From Myxococcales bacterium (GTDB lineage Bacteria > Myxococcota > Myxococcia > Myxococcales > Myxococcaceae), in the NCBI GenBank assembly GCA_030681895.1, contig JAUXRI010000304.1:19350-83349 (forward strand): DNA of 64,000 nt, given 5' to 3'. The notes under the pieces are model-generated. The model saw only the letters and a list, made by a program, of their open reading frames with translations, was not told where the DNA came from and made no database searches. Below, one piece after another: positions 17,838 through 26,132 of the stretch. Position 1 is the first letter of the stretch, and the number at the start of each line of letters is the position of its first letter. Made by a program: the position numbers and the translations under genes.

Positions 17838-18463
17838 CGAGCCAGCTCGAGCAGCTGCGTGCGCTCCACGCCCGGCTCGAGCGGTGCGAGCGCTGCCCGA
17901 AGATGCTGCGGCCCGTCGTGCATGGCGCGGCGGTGGTGTCAGACGTCTTCCTGCTGGGCCAGGCGCCGGGCGTCCGTGAAGGCCCGGCCGGCAAGCCCTT
18001 CGCGTGGACCGCCGGGAAGACGCTGTTCGGCTGGTTTCATGAGGCGCTCGGCGTCGACGAGGAGACGGTGCGCGCGCGCGTGTACATCGCGGCGGTGGCG
18101 CGCTGCTTCCCCGGCAAACACCCGAAGGGCGGCGGGGGCGACCGCAAGCCCGACCCGCGCGAAGTGGAGACGTGCCGCACCTGGCTCGAGGAAGAGGTCG
18201 CGCTGCTGCGTCCGAAGCTGGTGTTGCCCGTCGGCGCGCTCGCCATCACGCAGGTGCTCGGTCACGAGGGCCCGCTCGCCGAGGTGGTGGGGCGGCTGCA
18301 TCGGGTCCGCTGGCATGGCGTCGACGTCGAGGTGTTACCGCTGCCGCATCCCTCAGGCGCGTCGACGTGGCACCGCACCGAGCCCGGGAAAACGCTGCTG
18401 GCCCGGTCGCTGAAGCTGCTCGGCCGTCACGCGCTGGGCAGGGCCATCGCTCGCGGCGAGTGA
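17834..18463 (+). CDS. Uracil-DNA glycosylase, iron-sulfur (family 4/5) type
   Basis: A 209-residue protein that should excise uracil from DNA in base excision repair. It carries four Cys placed as in [4Fe-4S] family 4/5 enzymes: Cys18 and Cys21 (CERCPKM), Cys91 and Cys114. Motif A is GQAPGVREGPAGKPF (42-56) and motif B is LPHPSG (170-175) with the His that contacts the flipped base. The GTG start at 17834 places the first Cys pair in the usual spot. It follows the hybrid kinase in the same direction. Its last 37 bases are antisense to the end of the DUF4386 gene. Family 4 versus 5 cannot be settled by eye. Confidence 0.85.
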   Translation: MTSQLEQLRALHARLERCERCPKMLRPVVHGAAVVSDVFLLGQAPGVREGPAGKPFAWTAGKTLFGWFHEALGVDEETVRARVYIAAVARCFPGKHPKGGGGDRKPDPREVETCRTWLEEEVALLRPKLVLPVGALAITQVLGHEGPLAEVVGRLHRVRWHGVDVEVLPLPHPSGASTWHRTEPGKTLLARSLKLLGRHALGRAIARGE

Positions 18464-19170
18464 AGCGTGCCTGCAGGGTCGAGCTTCAGGCCCTTGATGA
18501 GCAGCCAGCCACCGATCAACAGCTCGAAGAGCACGCTCGGTGCGAAGAGGGCCATGCTCATGGTGGTGACCATCGTCTGCGCCGCCCCGCCCGCGGGGAC
18601 CAGGAGGCCGATGACCGACTGCACGAGGATGAGCGCGTACGAGAACACGCCCAGCGCCGACAGCGCCCTCGGCACGTACCGAGATTTGAACAACAGCGAG
18701 AAGAACAACACCAGGTCGAGGCCCAGGAACACCATCACGACGGTCATGCCGGTGCTGCGCACGGTGAGGAACTGGCCAATGGCCTCGTCGAGCGGGGCGG
18801 CAGTGGCGTTCAGCATTCGCAGGCCGATGTAGCCCGACAGCACGAGCGAGGACCCGAGGACCGCCTCCACCAGCTTCAACCCCAGCGCGAGCATGGCGAG
18901 GTTCCGGTTCACCCGCTCCATGATGACGAAGAGCGCGAACGCGAGCACGATGCCGCAGCAGGCGAAGAGCAGCTCATTTGCCAGGCCGAGCCGAAACAGG
19001 AACTCGTCGGCGCGGAGGTTGGCGAGGGTCTTCGCCGCGTCGCCAGCGACGACGATCTTCGAGTCCACGAACACCCAGTTCAGGGTCCAGCCGACCACGG
19101 TGATGAGAAAGACGACGCCCGCAATTCTGGCGGCCGCTCTCTGTGACGCTTCGGTGGGCTGGGTTGGCAT
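18427..19170 (-). CDS. DUF4386 family multi-pass membrane protein
   Basis: A 247-residue integral membrane protein with about six hydrophobic segments. The opening RAAARIAGVVFLITVVGW, the middle MERVNRNLAMLALGLKLVEA and the ending FELLIGGWLLIKGL are characteristic of DUF4386. Its function is not known. The coding ends overlap the convergent glycosylase gene by 37 bases (18427-18463). Confidence 0.8.
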   Translation of the reverse strand: MPTQPTEASQRAAARIAGVVFLITVVGWTLNWVFVDSKIVVAGDAAKTLANLRADEFLFRLGLANELLFACCGIVLAFALFVIMERVNRNLAMLALGLKLVEAVLGSSLVLSGYIGLRMLNATAAPLDEAIGQFLTVRSTGMTVVMVFLGLDLVLFFSLLFKSRYVPRALSALGVFSYALILVQSVIGLLVPAGGAAQTMVTTMSMALFAPSVLFELLIGGWLLIKGLKLDPAGTLHSPRAMALPSA

Positions 19171-19274
19171 TGCGCCAAAGAGTACGGCGGGACGCGGCAG
19201 AGATTGCCTTTCTTGTTCCGGAGCCCGAAGCCCGCTGACCAGCGCAAGTGAAAGGGTTCGGCTAGACAGTCCAG

Positions 19275-20120
19275 ATGACCATGACCCGGCGACTGGCAGT
19301 CGGTGTGTTGTTCGTGATGAGCGGTTGTGTTGGCGACGAGGTGGGGACGTCGGAGCAAGCGGTCGACAGTTACACGGACGGCGCCTTCACCCTCACGCCC
19401 GACGACACGGTCGTCGGGTACCTCAGCGTGATCTATGGGCTCGGCCCGAGCAACCTGTGCGCGACCGGCGAGTTCCGCGTCGCGCTGGGCGTGAATATGG
19501 ATGTGCGCGCGCGTCAGTGGCTGAACTCGGAATTGAACGGAACGGCCGTCGCCACGAACGGCGCCATCTATCTCGCGTCGACCAATCAGCGCCTCAGCTT
19601 CGACAAGGCACGAATCACCCAGATCGATTTTCCCCGAGGCAAACCGGGTGACCTCTCGGAGTCGTACGTCACGCTGACCGTGAAGCCGGCGACGCTGACG
19701 AAGTGCACCCCCGTGACCGCGAGCGTGATGGCGGCGAAGCTCCAGACCGCAGCCACCTGGGCCATGCGCCCCGCGCTCGCCAGCAACGTCCTCATCGATG
19801 TCGCGCAGAGCACACCCCCTCCCGACGCTGGCTATGAGCGCATGAACATCACGACCATCAAGCCAACGCCTGGAAGGGTGTCGATTGGAATCGGTGTGGG
19901 CAGGGGCATGTACGAGTGGATCAAGGGCTCGTTCGACAACAAGGACACGCCGCGTTCAGGCGCCTTCACCTCGACCGCGTTCGAGTACGGCCTGAACAAG
20001 CCGCTCCTGGTCTCGCGGTTCAGCGGGCTCGAGTCGATCACCTTCGATGGAGGCATCACGACCGTCGTCATGACCAGCGCTCGCATCGGCCTCGAGCTGC
20101 CCGACGGCGGGCTCGAGTAG
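19275..20120 (+). CDS. Secreted lipoprotein, possibly phage tail-tube (gp19)-like
   Basis: A 281-residue lipoprotein with signal peptide and lipobox VMSGC. It has two Cys outside the lipobox (residues about 63 and 139). The C-terminal part (GMYEWIKGSFDNKDTPRSGA) is reminiscent of the W-I-x-x-S-F/L-D/N segment seen in T4 gp19-type tail-tube proteins and their Hcp-like relatives. The match is short and seen by eye only. It faces the GGSTA-repeat lipoprotein gene across a single base. Confidence 0.7.
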   Translation: MTMTRRLAVGVLFVMSGCVGDEVGTSEQAVDSYTDGAFTLTPDDTVVGYLSVIYGLGPSNLCATGEFRVALGVNMDVRARQWLNSELNGTAVATNGAIYLASTNQRLSFDKARITQIDFPRGKPGDLSESYVTLTVKPATLTKCTPVTASVMAAKLQTAATWAMRPALASNVLIDVAQSTPPPDAGYERMNITTIKPTPGRVSIGIGVGRGMYEWIKGSFDNKDTPRSGAFTSTAFEYGLNKPLLVSRFSGLESITFDGGITTVVMTSARIGLELPDGGLE

Positions 20121-20121
20121 C

Positions 20122-21303
20122 TCACGGAATCGGCGCGCAGCCCCACTGCCTGTTGTCCGGCTGTGAGTTGCCGTCGAGGTCGCCCGTCGTGAGCGACGCG
20201 CAGCGCGGCAGTGGAACCGGAGCGGTGCCGCCGTTCTGGTCGTGATCGTAGAGATAGAACTGTGGGTCGCGGCAGTAGCCCCACGTGTTCGCGCTCGGCG
20301 TGGTGCCAGCACCACCAGGCACTGGAGCGACCGCCAGGCTCCACCCGAACACGCAGTCTGCCGTCGTCGCTCCTCTGGCCGCGCAGGTAGACGGGGCCAC
20401 GCCGCCCGGGTTCGCAGGTGTGCTGGTCGAGGTCGCGGCCGGCGCGCAGGTCGCGACGCACACCATCGTGAGCGGTGACGCGGTCGACTCGCTCAGGAAC
20501 TGCTGGAACCCCGGCGCACACGCGTTGATCTGCGTCCTGTTGGGGTTCACGCGGTGGATGTTGCCTGCGTTTCCAGCAGGCGCACACACGAAGATATTGG
20601 ACGGTGCCAGGTAGCAGCCCCGATTCGGTGTCGCCGGTGTGGCGCTGCCGCACGCCTGTGCGTTGTCGAGCAAGCGGCGCTGCGTGACGATGTCGCAGGT
20701 GCGCACGCAGGTGCCGACGCCGAGTGGCTCGAGGTCGGTGTCGCTCAGACAGGCCGTGAGCGCAGGGCAGCTCGGTTGCTGCAGCGAACAGGCGCGGGCA
20801 CAGCCATCGGTGGAGCAGAGCTCACCGGCACTGCAGCCGTCAGCGCCTCCATCGGCCACACGAGTGCACGACGCGAAGGTGGCCGAGCTGCCGATGGGAA
20901 CGCAACGAGGCTCTGCGCTCAGACCGTTGAAGACGACGGAGCAGTGAAGACCAGCGCCACAACCCGTCTGCGCGGCCACGTTGCACGGCATGACGCCTCC
21001 GTCGGGCAGAAGGCCTGCGTCAGCGCTGCCGCCAGCCGTCGAGCCGCCAGCCGTCGAGCCTCCAGCTGTGGAGCCGCCAGCCGTGGAGCCTCCAGCCGTG
21101 GAGCCGCCAGCCGTGGAGCCTCCAGCCGTCGAGCCGCCTGCCGTGGAGCCGCCTGCCGTCGCGGAACCTCCTGCGCTCGAGCCACCCGCTCCGCCAGCTC
21201 CTGCTGAGCCGCCGCCTTCGTCGCCTGCGTCGGGCTCACCGGACACCACCGCGTCGCACGCGGCGAGCGCCATCGTCACGGCCACGACCAGCGCTCTGCT
21301 CAT
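20122..21303 (-). CDS. Cys-rich lipoprotein with GGSTA repeat linker
   Basis: A 393-residue lipoprotein (signal MSRALVVAVTMALAAC). After the lipidated Cys comes an acidic DAG segment and a flexible linker of eight GGSTA copies (about residues 52-91), then a domain of about 290 residues with some 20 Cys, likely disulfide-rich and surface-exposed. Its ATG overlaps the DUF1552 stop by four bases (21300-21303), so it is the third gene of the DUF1592-DUF1552 operon. It may be an outer-surface partner of those proteins. No family is recognised. Confidence 0.8.
   Translation of the reverse strand: MSRALVVAVTMALAACDAVVSGEPDAGDEGGGSAGAGGAGGSSAGGSATAGGSTAGGSTAGGSTAGGSTAGGSTAGGSTAGGSTAGGSTAGGSADAGLLPDGGVMPCNVAAQTGCGAGLHCSVVFNGLSAEPRCVPIGSSATFASCTRVADGGADGCSAGELCSTDGCARACSLQQPSCPALTACLSDTDLEPLGVGTCVRTCDIVTQRRLLDNAQACGSATPATPNRGCYLAPSNIFVCAPAGNAGNIHRVNPNRTQINACAPGFQQFLSESTASPLTMVCVATCAPAATSTSTPANPGGVAPSTCAARGATTADCVFGWSLAVAPVPGGAGTTPSANTWGYCRDPQFYLYDHDQNGGTAPVPLPRCASLTTGDLDGNSQPDNRQWGCAPIP
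21031..21150. repeat. 15-base tandem repeat, eight units
   Basis: Eight copies of a 15-base unit encode GGSTA on the minus strand. Most differ only at one or two third positions, and the alternation of two variants hints at a 30-base duplication unit. Such arrays can change copy number by replication slippage without breaking the frame. Confidence 0.85.
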
Positions 21304-22811
21304 GAGAAGACCGGCAGCGTGCCAGCGCCCGCGGCGAAGCCCTGCAGCCCGAAGTCACCCACCGGCGCGCCACCCGGCGTCACGCGCAGGTCGAAGCCGC
21401 GGACGATCGTGTTGAGCACCTGGTTCGTGCTGTACGAGCTCGACGTGTAGAAGCCCGCGTCGCGGCCGCGTCCGTCGAAGTGGTGGTTCGTTCGCGCTCC
21501 GCCGAGGTTGCCTCCGAGCACGAAGCCCATCTTGTTCGACGAGTGCCCGTTGCCGTTGCCGTAGTCCGACACCATCACCACCATCGTGTTGTCGAGCGCG
21601 GTGCGGCCGTCGGGGCCTTCCGAGATGGAGCGCAGCCCGGTGAGCACGTCGACGAAGCGCTCGACGAAGAACCGGTAGCTGTCCACGAGGTAGCCCGCGT
21701 TCGGCATGCCGCGCGTGCGCACGCCGTCGACCGGAGACGCGTCGCCGTGCACCATGCCGTGCCAGTCGTTCGGTGTGCCGGCCGTCCTCCACGAGCTGAT
21801 GGCCGCGTCGACGGACGCGACACCGAAGTTCGGGCTCTGCTGGTCGATGAACTCGAGCCGGCCCACGGGCGCGAGGTCGCACGCCATCGCGTTGGTGAGC
21901 AGGGGAATCATCAACGCCGCGCGCTCGCGCATCGAGAGGTTGCGGAAGGGCAGGTACGGCGCGGTGAGTGACGGTGTGCCGTAGGTGCCAGCCGGGCGCG
22001 CGCAGGCAGCCCGCATCATGTCGAGCTCGATCTGCCGCACGCGGTTGGCGTGGTCTTCGAGGCGGGTGCGGTCTTGCGGGTTGAGCCCAGAGCGGAGCTC
22101 CACGAAGCCGTCTCTCACCGCGTCGAGCGCGCTCTTCTTGCGAGCCCTCGCGCGCCGCTGGGCCTCGAGCGCCGCCTGGTCACCGGTGACGTTGGCGAAG
22201 AACTGCTGAAACGCGCGCGACGGGTTCGCCTGCACCTTCACCGGCGTCACGGGCCCTTCGAAGAAGAAGTCGGAGTTGACGTCGTGGCGGTCGTAGTTGT
22301 CGCCGCTCACCGCGAGGTCGATCGACGCGCTCGGTCGGGTGCCTCGAATACGCCGGCCGATGAAGTTGCAGACGCTCTCGTTGTTGGGCCCGCCCTGCTC
22401 GCTGCCGGCGCGGTCGGCGATGACGTTCGCGAGCACGTTCGACTGGTCGCCCTGGAAGGCGGCGCGCATCAAGGTGCCGGTGAGCACGCTCTCCTTCTTC
22501 GCGGGGTGGCCGAAGGCGTGCTGGCTGTTGAGCTGCGTCGCCTTGTTGTCGACGTTCGAGACGAACAGCAGGTGCTGACGAAACGGCTCGAGGGGCGCGG
22601 TGATGCGGGGCAGGGTGAAGGCGCTGCCGGCGGCCGAGGGCACCCACTCCTCGTGGATGAAGCCCATGGAGTACGCGACGACGATGATGCGGGTGGGGCG
22701 CATCGTCGCGGCCTGCGCGAACGCCTGCCCACCGCTGAACTTCTCGAGCCACGGCAACGCGAGCGCGGCGCCCGAGGCCCCACGAAGAAAACGTCGGCGG
22801 CTCAAGCTCAT
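21300..22811 (-). CDS. DUF1552 family protein (Tat-exported)
   Basis: A 503-residue protein with a Tat signal (SRRRFLRGASGAALALPWLE) typical of DUF1552. Further family hallmarks are the mature start RPTRIIVVAYSMGF, the segment QLNSQHAFGHPAKKESVLTG and the late NTMVVMVSDYGNGNGHSSN. DUF1552 belongs to the same broad group as DUF1501 and is nearly always paired with DUF1592/DUF1588 proteins, as here. The ATG at 22811 overlaps the upstream stop by four bases. A periplasmic location is expected; the reaction is unknown. Confidence 0.9.
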   Translation of the reverse strand: MSLSRRRFLRGASGAALALPWLEKFSGGQAFAQAATMRPTRIIVVAYSMGFIHEEWVPSAAGSAFTLPRITAPLEPFRQHLLFVSNVDNKATQLNSQHAFGHPAKKESVLTGTLMRAAFQGDQSNVLANVIADRAGSEQGGPNNESVCNFIGRRIRGTRPSASIDLAVSGDNYDRHDVNSDFFFEGPVTPVKVQANPSRAFQQFFANVTGDQAALEAQRRARARKKSALDAVRDGFVELRSGLNPQDRTRLEDHANRVRQIELDMMRAACARPAGTYGTPSLTAPYLPFRNLSMRERAALMIPLLTNAMACDLAPVGRLEFIDQQSPNFGVASVDAAISSWRTAGTPNDWHGMVHGDASPVDGVRTRGMPNAGYLVDSYRFFVERFVDVLTGLRSISEGPDGRTALDNTMVVMVSDYGNGNGHSSNKMGFVLGGNLGGARTNHHFDGRGRDAGFYTSSSYSTNQVLNTIVRGFDLRVTPGGAPVGDFGLQGFAAGAGTLPVFS

Positions 22812-24517
22812 GGTGCGGCCTCCCGGAGGAACCGGGTGAAACGAGGAGAACGGACGATGCCCGACACCAGCTGCTGCACGGTGCCGCCGGAGCTCGACGT
22901 CGCGGCGCCCAGCTCGTCGACGAACGGCTGCTCCTCGGGAGCGCTCTGGCGGCCGTGGGCGAAGTGGAACCACTGCTTCGCTGCGCACGAGGTGAGCGCC
23001 TGACTCGAGGCGACGGTCTCGAAGAACTCGCGGGGCCCCGAGAAGCTCCAGCGCGTCGTGTCGTCGAGGTCGAGCGTGCCCGAGGCGTCGATGGTGGCGC
23101 CGTTCTCCATCGTGCGGTGGCGGCCGGTGGCGTCGTAGTTCTCGAGCGCGTAGCCCAGCGGGTTGAGCGAGAGGTGACAGCCGGAGCAGCTCGAGAGCGT
23201 CATGGTCGGCGCGAGGCGCTGGCGGGCGGTCGGCGCGCTGCGGGCGGCGTCGAGCGGCGTGGTGAGGTCGACGTTGGCCGGGAGCGGCGGCAAGGGAAGA
23301 CAGAGCACCTGCCTGCGCAGGAACGCGCCGCGAAGAATGGGCACCACGTGGCCGGCCGGGGAGTGCGCGCTCAGGAACGGACCTGACGAGAGAATGCCGG
23401 TGCGCTCCGGCACCGCGACGTCGGGGAAGGCCGCGGAGCCACGGTTGGGCTGGCCGTAGACGTCGTCGCTCTGGGTGCCGAGCGGAAAGCTGCCGACGCG
23501 GAAGAGCTCGCGCAACGAGCCGCTGCTGGCCGTGAGGTTTCGTCGCACGAGGTGGTCGGCCTGGGCGCGGTAGTCGTCGCGGAGCGCGGCAGGCAGCACC
23601 GGATCGTTGTCGGGCACCGCGTCGAGCAGGTCGATGCGCAGCCACTCGCGCACGAAGCGGGAGACGACGGCGGTCGCTTCGGGGCGCGCCAGGAGCCGGG
23701 TCGTCTGCGCGTCGAGCACGGCCGGATCGTTCAGCGTGCCGGCTTCAGCGAGCGCGAGCAGCTCGGCGTCGGGCGGCGCGTCGGTGGTGAGGAAGGCGAG
23801 GCGCGTGGCGAGTTCGAGTGGCGTCAGCTCGACGACCCCGGTCGTCCCTGCGCCCGCCTCGGCGCGGTACAGCAGCGCGGGCGCTTGCAGGAAGTACTGC
23901 ATCACGGTGGCCCACGCCTCGCTCGCGTTCTGCGTCAGGCGCACGGTGGTGTACGCGCGGCGAATCGAGGTCTGCTCCGCGGCGCGCACGGGCCGGCGAA
24001 ACGCGCGACGGCCGAACTCGGTGATGAAGCGGTCGATGCAGGCGTCGACCTGCGCGTCGGTGAAGGCGGCGGGCAGGCTGCACGGCATCAGCGCTGGAAT
24101 CGTGGTGCGCGCGTTCGTGAGCAAGAAATCGGCGAGCGCCTCGGCGTTGTCTTCGAGGTTCGCGGCGTCTGACGTGCCAACGGTGTTGGTGTCGGAGTCG
24201 CTGCTGAACCCCGCCTCGAGGCCCGTGCGTGTCGAGGCGCCGGTGTAGCGCGCGCGGCTGACGAGGTCGACGCCGAGCTGACCGGGGAAGAGCGCGCGCA
24301 GCGTGTTCTCGTACTGCACGATGGAGAGGCGCCGAATCGGCTGCAGCGCGAGCCGGCCTTCGACGCGGGGCATCGTTGGGTCGCCTGGTGGCATCGTCAC
24401 GTCGTCGACTGGCGCGATCGGCTCTGAAGCGCGTTTCCCGGCGATGGTGCCTTCGCACCCGAGCAGTGCGCACGTGAGGAGCGCGACCCGTCCAAGGCTT
24501 GGGGTGAAGGTCGTCAT
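22808..24517 (-). CDS. DUF1587/1595/1592/1588/1585 multi-domain lipoprotein with haem-c motif
   Basis: A 569-residue lipoprotein; the ATG at 24517 follows a GGAGG and leads into the lipobox LLGC. The domain order matches the planctomycete/myxobacterial cytochrome-like family: RRLSIVQYENTLRALF (DUF1587), FGRRAFRRPVRAAE (DUF1595), ELTPLELATRLAFL (DUF1592), RTGILSSGPFLSAHSP (DUF1588) and a C-terminal LVSGIVRSPRFTRF (DUF1585). CSGCHLSLNPLGYALE is a single c-type haem site. First gene of a coupled operon with DUF1552 and the GGSTA lipoprotein. It is probably an envelope oxidoreductase component with an unknown substrate. Confidence 0.9.
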   Translation of the reverse strand: MTTFTPSLGRVALLTCALLGCEGTIAGKRASEPIAPVDDVTMPPGDPTMPRVEGRLALQPIRRLSIVQYENTLRALFPGQLGVDLVSRARYTGASTRTGLEAGFSSDSDTNTVGTSDAANLEDNAEALADFLLTNARTTIPALMPCSLPAAFTDAQVDACIDRFITEFGRRAFRRPVRAAEQTSIRRAYTTVRLTQNASEAWATVMQYFLQAPALLYRAEAGAGTTGVVELTPLELATRLAFLTTDAPPDAELLALAEAGTLNDPAVLDAQTTRLLARPEATAVVSRFVREWLRIDLLDAVPDNDPVLPAALRDDYRAQADHLVRRNLTASSGSLRELFRVGSFPLGTQSDDVYGQPNRGSAAFPDVAVPERTGILSSGPFLSAHSPAGHVVPILRGAFLRRQVLCLPLPPLPANVDLTTPLDAARSAPTARQRLAPTMTLSSCSGCHLSLNPLGYALENYDATGRHRTMENGATIDASGTLDLDDTTRWSFSGPREFFETVASSQALTSCAAKQWFHFAHGRQSAPEEQPFVDELGAATSSSGGTVQQLVSGIVRSPRFTRFLREAAP

Positions 24518-24607
24518 CGCGGGGGCCTCCGGACGCCAGGACACCCAGGTGAGAAACACGAGGAGGCTGGATCAGCTCACGCTTCTCAACGTGCTGAAAC
24601 CACAGGA

Positions 24608-25714
24608 CTACTGCAGCATCACGAAGTCACGCACCACGGCCATGTGCTGCATGTTCGGCCCGATGCTGTCGTCGACGAGCGCGGGGAACGGCAACGGAGC
24701 GAAGACGCGCGTGTCGAACACCAGCCCGCTCGGGAAGTACTGCCCTTCGAGCAGCAGCGGCACGCCCAGCGCGTGGAGCGACGGCGAGACGAGCACCCAG
24801 TCATAGGGCCGGCTGCGGTTGGTGCTGGTGTGGCCATTGCCGCCATCGGGGAGCGTGCCGTCGGTGGGCCACGGCCCGGCGGTGACGACCGAGGCGCTCA
24901 GCGTCGCGACCACCGTTTCGTTGCGCCCGTCGGTGTTGAGGTCGCCCGCCAACACCAGGTGCGTGTTCGGCGGCACGTTCGCGTTCACGTACTGCAGCAG
25001 CTCGATGGCCTGTTGGTTGCGGTTCGCCGGCGTGTTGCTCAGCAGGTGCAGCGACACGACCCACACGTCGACCGGACCGGGCGCGTCGATGACCGCCCAG
25101 GTGAACTCGCGGTCCGTCGTGCGGGTGTCGTTCCACTCGCCGGCGTCGACGATGGGGAAGCGGCTGATGATGCCGTTGGGAATGCGCCCGCTGCCGCGGT
25201 GGAAGAAGAAGCCCGGCGTGAAGGTGTCTTCGACGAAGCTGCTGATGGACGCGTTGGAGTTGTCGCCGGCGTTGAGTTCCTGAATCGCGACGATGTCGCC
25301 GCCGAGCGCCTGCAAGATGCGCTGGCCGTGTCCGGGGTCGTACGTCTGCAGGTTGCCGCTGGTGAGGTTGGCGGCGATGACGCGCACACGAATGCCGCCG
25401 TCGGGCCAGACGCCCGCGTCGAAGCCGGCGTCGCGAGGGCCTGCGTCAGGTGCGCCCGCGTCGAAGCCGGCATCGGGTGTCCCCGCGTCCATGAGGCCCG
25501 CGTCTGATGAGCCCGCGTCGCCCGGCGTTCCAGCGTCCTGGTCTCCTGCGTCGAGCGCGCCGGCGTCGACGTCGACGGACGCGTCCGAGGCGCCCGCATC
25601 CCTCTGGTCGCCGGCATCAGCGCCTGCGTCGACCGCGCTCCCTGCATCAGGAGGCTGGACCGGGCCTTCGCACCCGAGGAGCACCACGACGACGACGAGG
25701 ACGACGAACCGCAT
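24608..25714 (-). CDS. Endonuclease/exonuclease/phosphatase-family lipoprotein
   Basis: A 368-residue lipoprotein (LVVVVVLLGC). A low-complexity linker rich in DAG (about residues 21-107) separates the lipid anchor from an EEP-fold domain. Catalytic motifs are visible: VAIQELNAGDN (metal-binding Glu), VSLHLLSN, AGDLNTDGRN (GDxN), RPYDWVLVS and the final Q-H-M in place of the usual SDH. Members cut phosphodiesters in nucleic acids or phospholipids. Here the target is extracellular or in the outer membrane and cannot be named. Confidence 0.8.
   Translation of the reverse strand: MRFVVLVVVVVLLGCEGPVQPPDAGSAVDAGADAGDQRDAGASDASVDVDAGALDAGDQDAGTPGDAGSSDAGLMDAGTPDAGFDAGAPDAGPRDAGFDAGVWPDGGIRVRVIAANLTSGNLQTYDPGHGQRILQALGGDIVAIQELNAGDNSNASISSFVEDTFTPGFFFHRGSGRIPNGIISRFPIVDAGEWNDTRTTDREFTWAVIDAPGPVDVWVVSLHLLSNTPANRNQQAIELLQYVNANVPPNTHLVLAGDLNTDGRNETVVATLSASVVTAGPWPTDGTLPDGGNGHTSTNRSRPYDWVLVSPSLHALGVPLLLEGQYFPSGLVFDTRVFAPLPFPALVDDSIGPNMQHMAVVRDFVMLQ
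25396..25654. repeat. Degenerate DAG-coding low-complexity tract
   Basis: Imperfect short repeats encode an Asp-Ala-Gly-rich linker in the EEP lipoprotein. The period varies (12, 15 and 18 bases), so it is a degenerate minisatellite rather than a clean array. Confidence 0.6.
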
Positions 25715-25839
25715 TCGCGGGAGCCTACTCGTTCAGGCCACCAGGTCGCCGCCGTTCGGCTCGGCTCACTCCACCTGTCGAGTTTTTGGAAGCGAACCCG
25801 AAAAGTGGATCAGCGCGACAGGCCTGTCACCGTCGCCAC

Positions 25840-26130
25840 ATGAACAAGCGCCTGCTCCCTCGTCTGCGCCGTCGGTTTCAGGTCTGGCTGGGCGATCGCC
25901 CCGCGTACACCAGTGACGTGTCGACGGGAGGCTTCGCGCTCGAGATGATGGCGACGCTCCTGCCCGGCTCGATGGTGCACGGCGAGCTGCGGGTCGGCGA
26001 AGAGACGATGCCCTTCACGGGTACCGTCTCGTGGTCGAAGCGCGCCGAGCCGAGGTTGCAGGTGCGCGGCCGCGCCGGCATTCGTTTCACCGGCATCGCG
26101 CCCGGCTTCTTCGAGCTGTTTCCCCGGTAG
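25840..26130 (+). CDS. PilZ domain protein
   Basis: A 96-residue single-domain protein. RLRRRFQVW followed after about 15 residues by DVSTGGFAL matches the RxxxR and D/NxSxxG signature of PilZ domains, which bind cyclic di-GMP. No other domain is present, so it would act as a small c-di-GMP receptor on a partner protein. The ATG at 25840 was chosen because the upstream extension is low-complexity and unlike PilZ. It ends two bases from the convergent Kelch gene. Confidence 0.8.
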   Translation: MNKRLLPRLRRRFQVWLGDRPAYTSDVSTGGFALEMMATLLPGSMVHGELRVGEETMPFTGTVSWSKRAEPRLQVRGRAGIRFTGIAPGFFELFPR

Positions 26131-26132
26131 CC

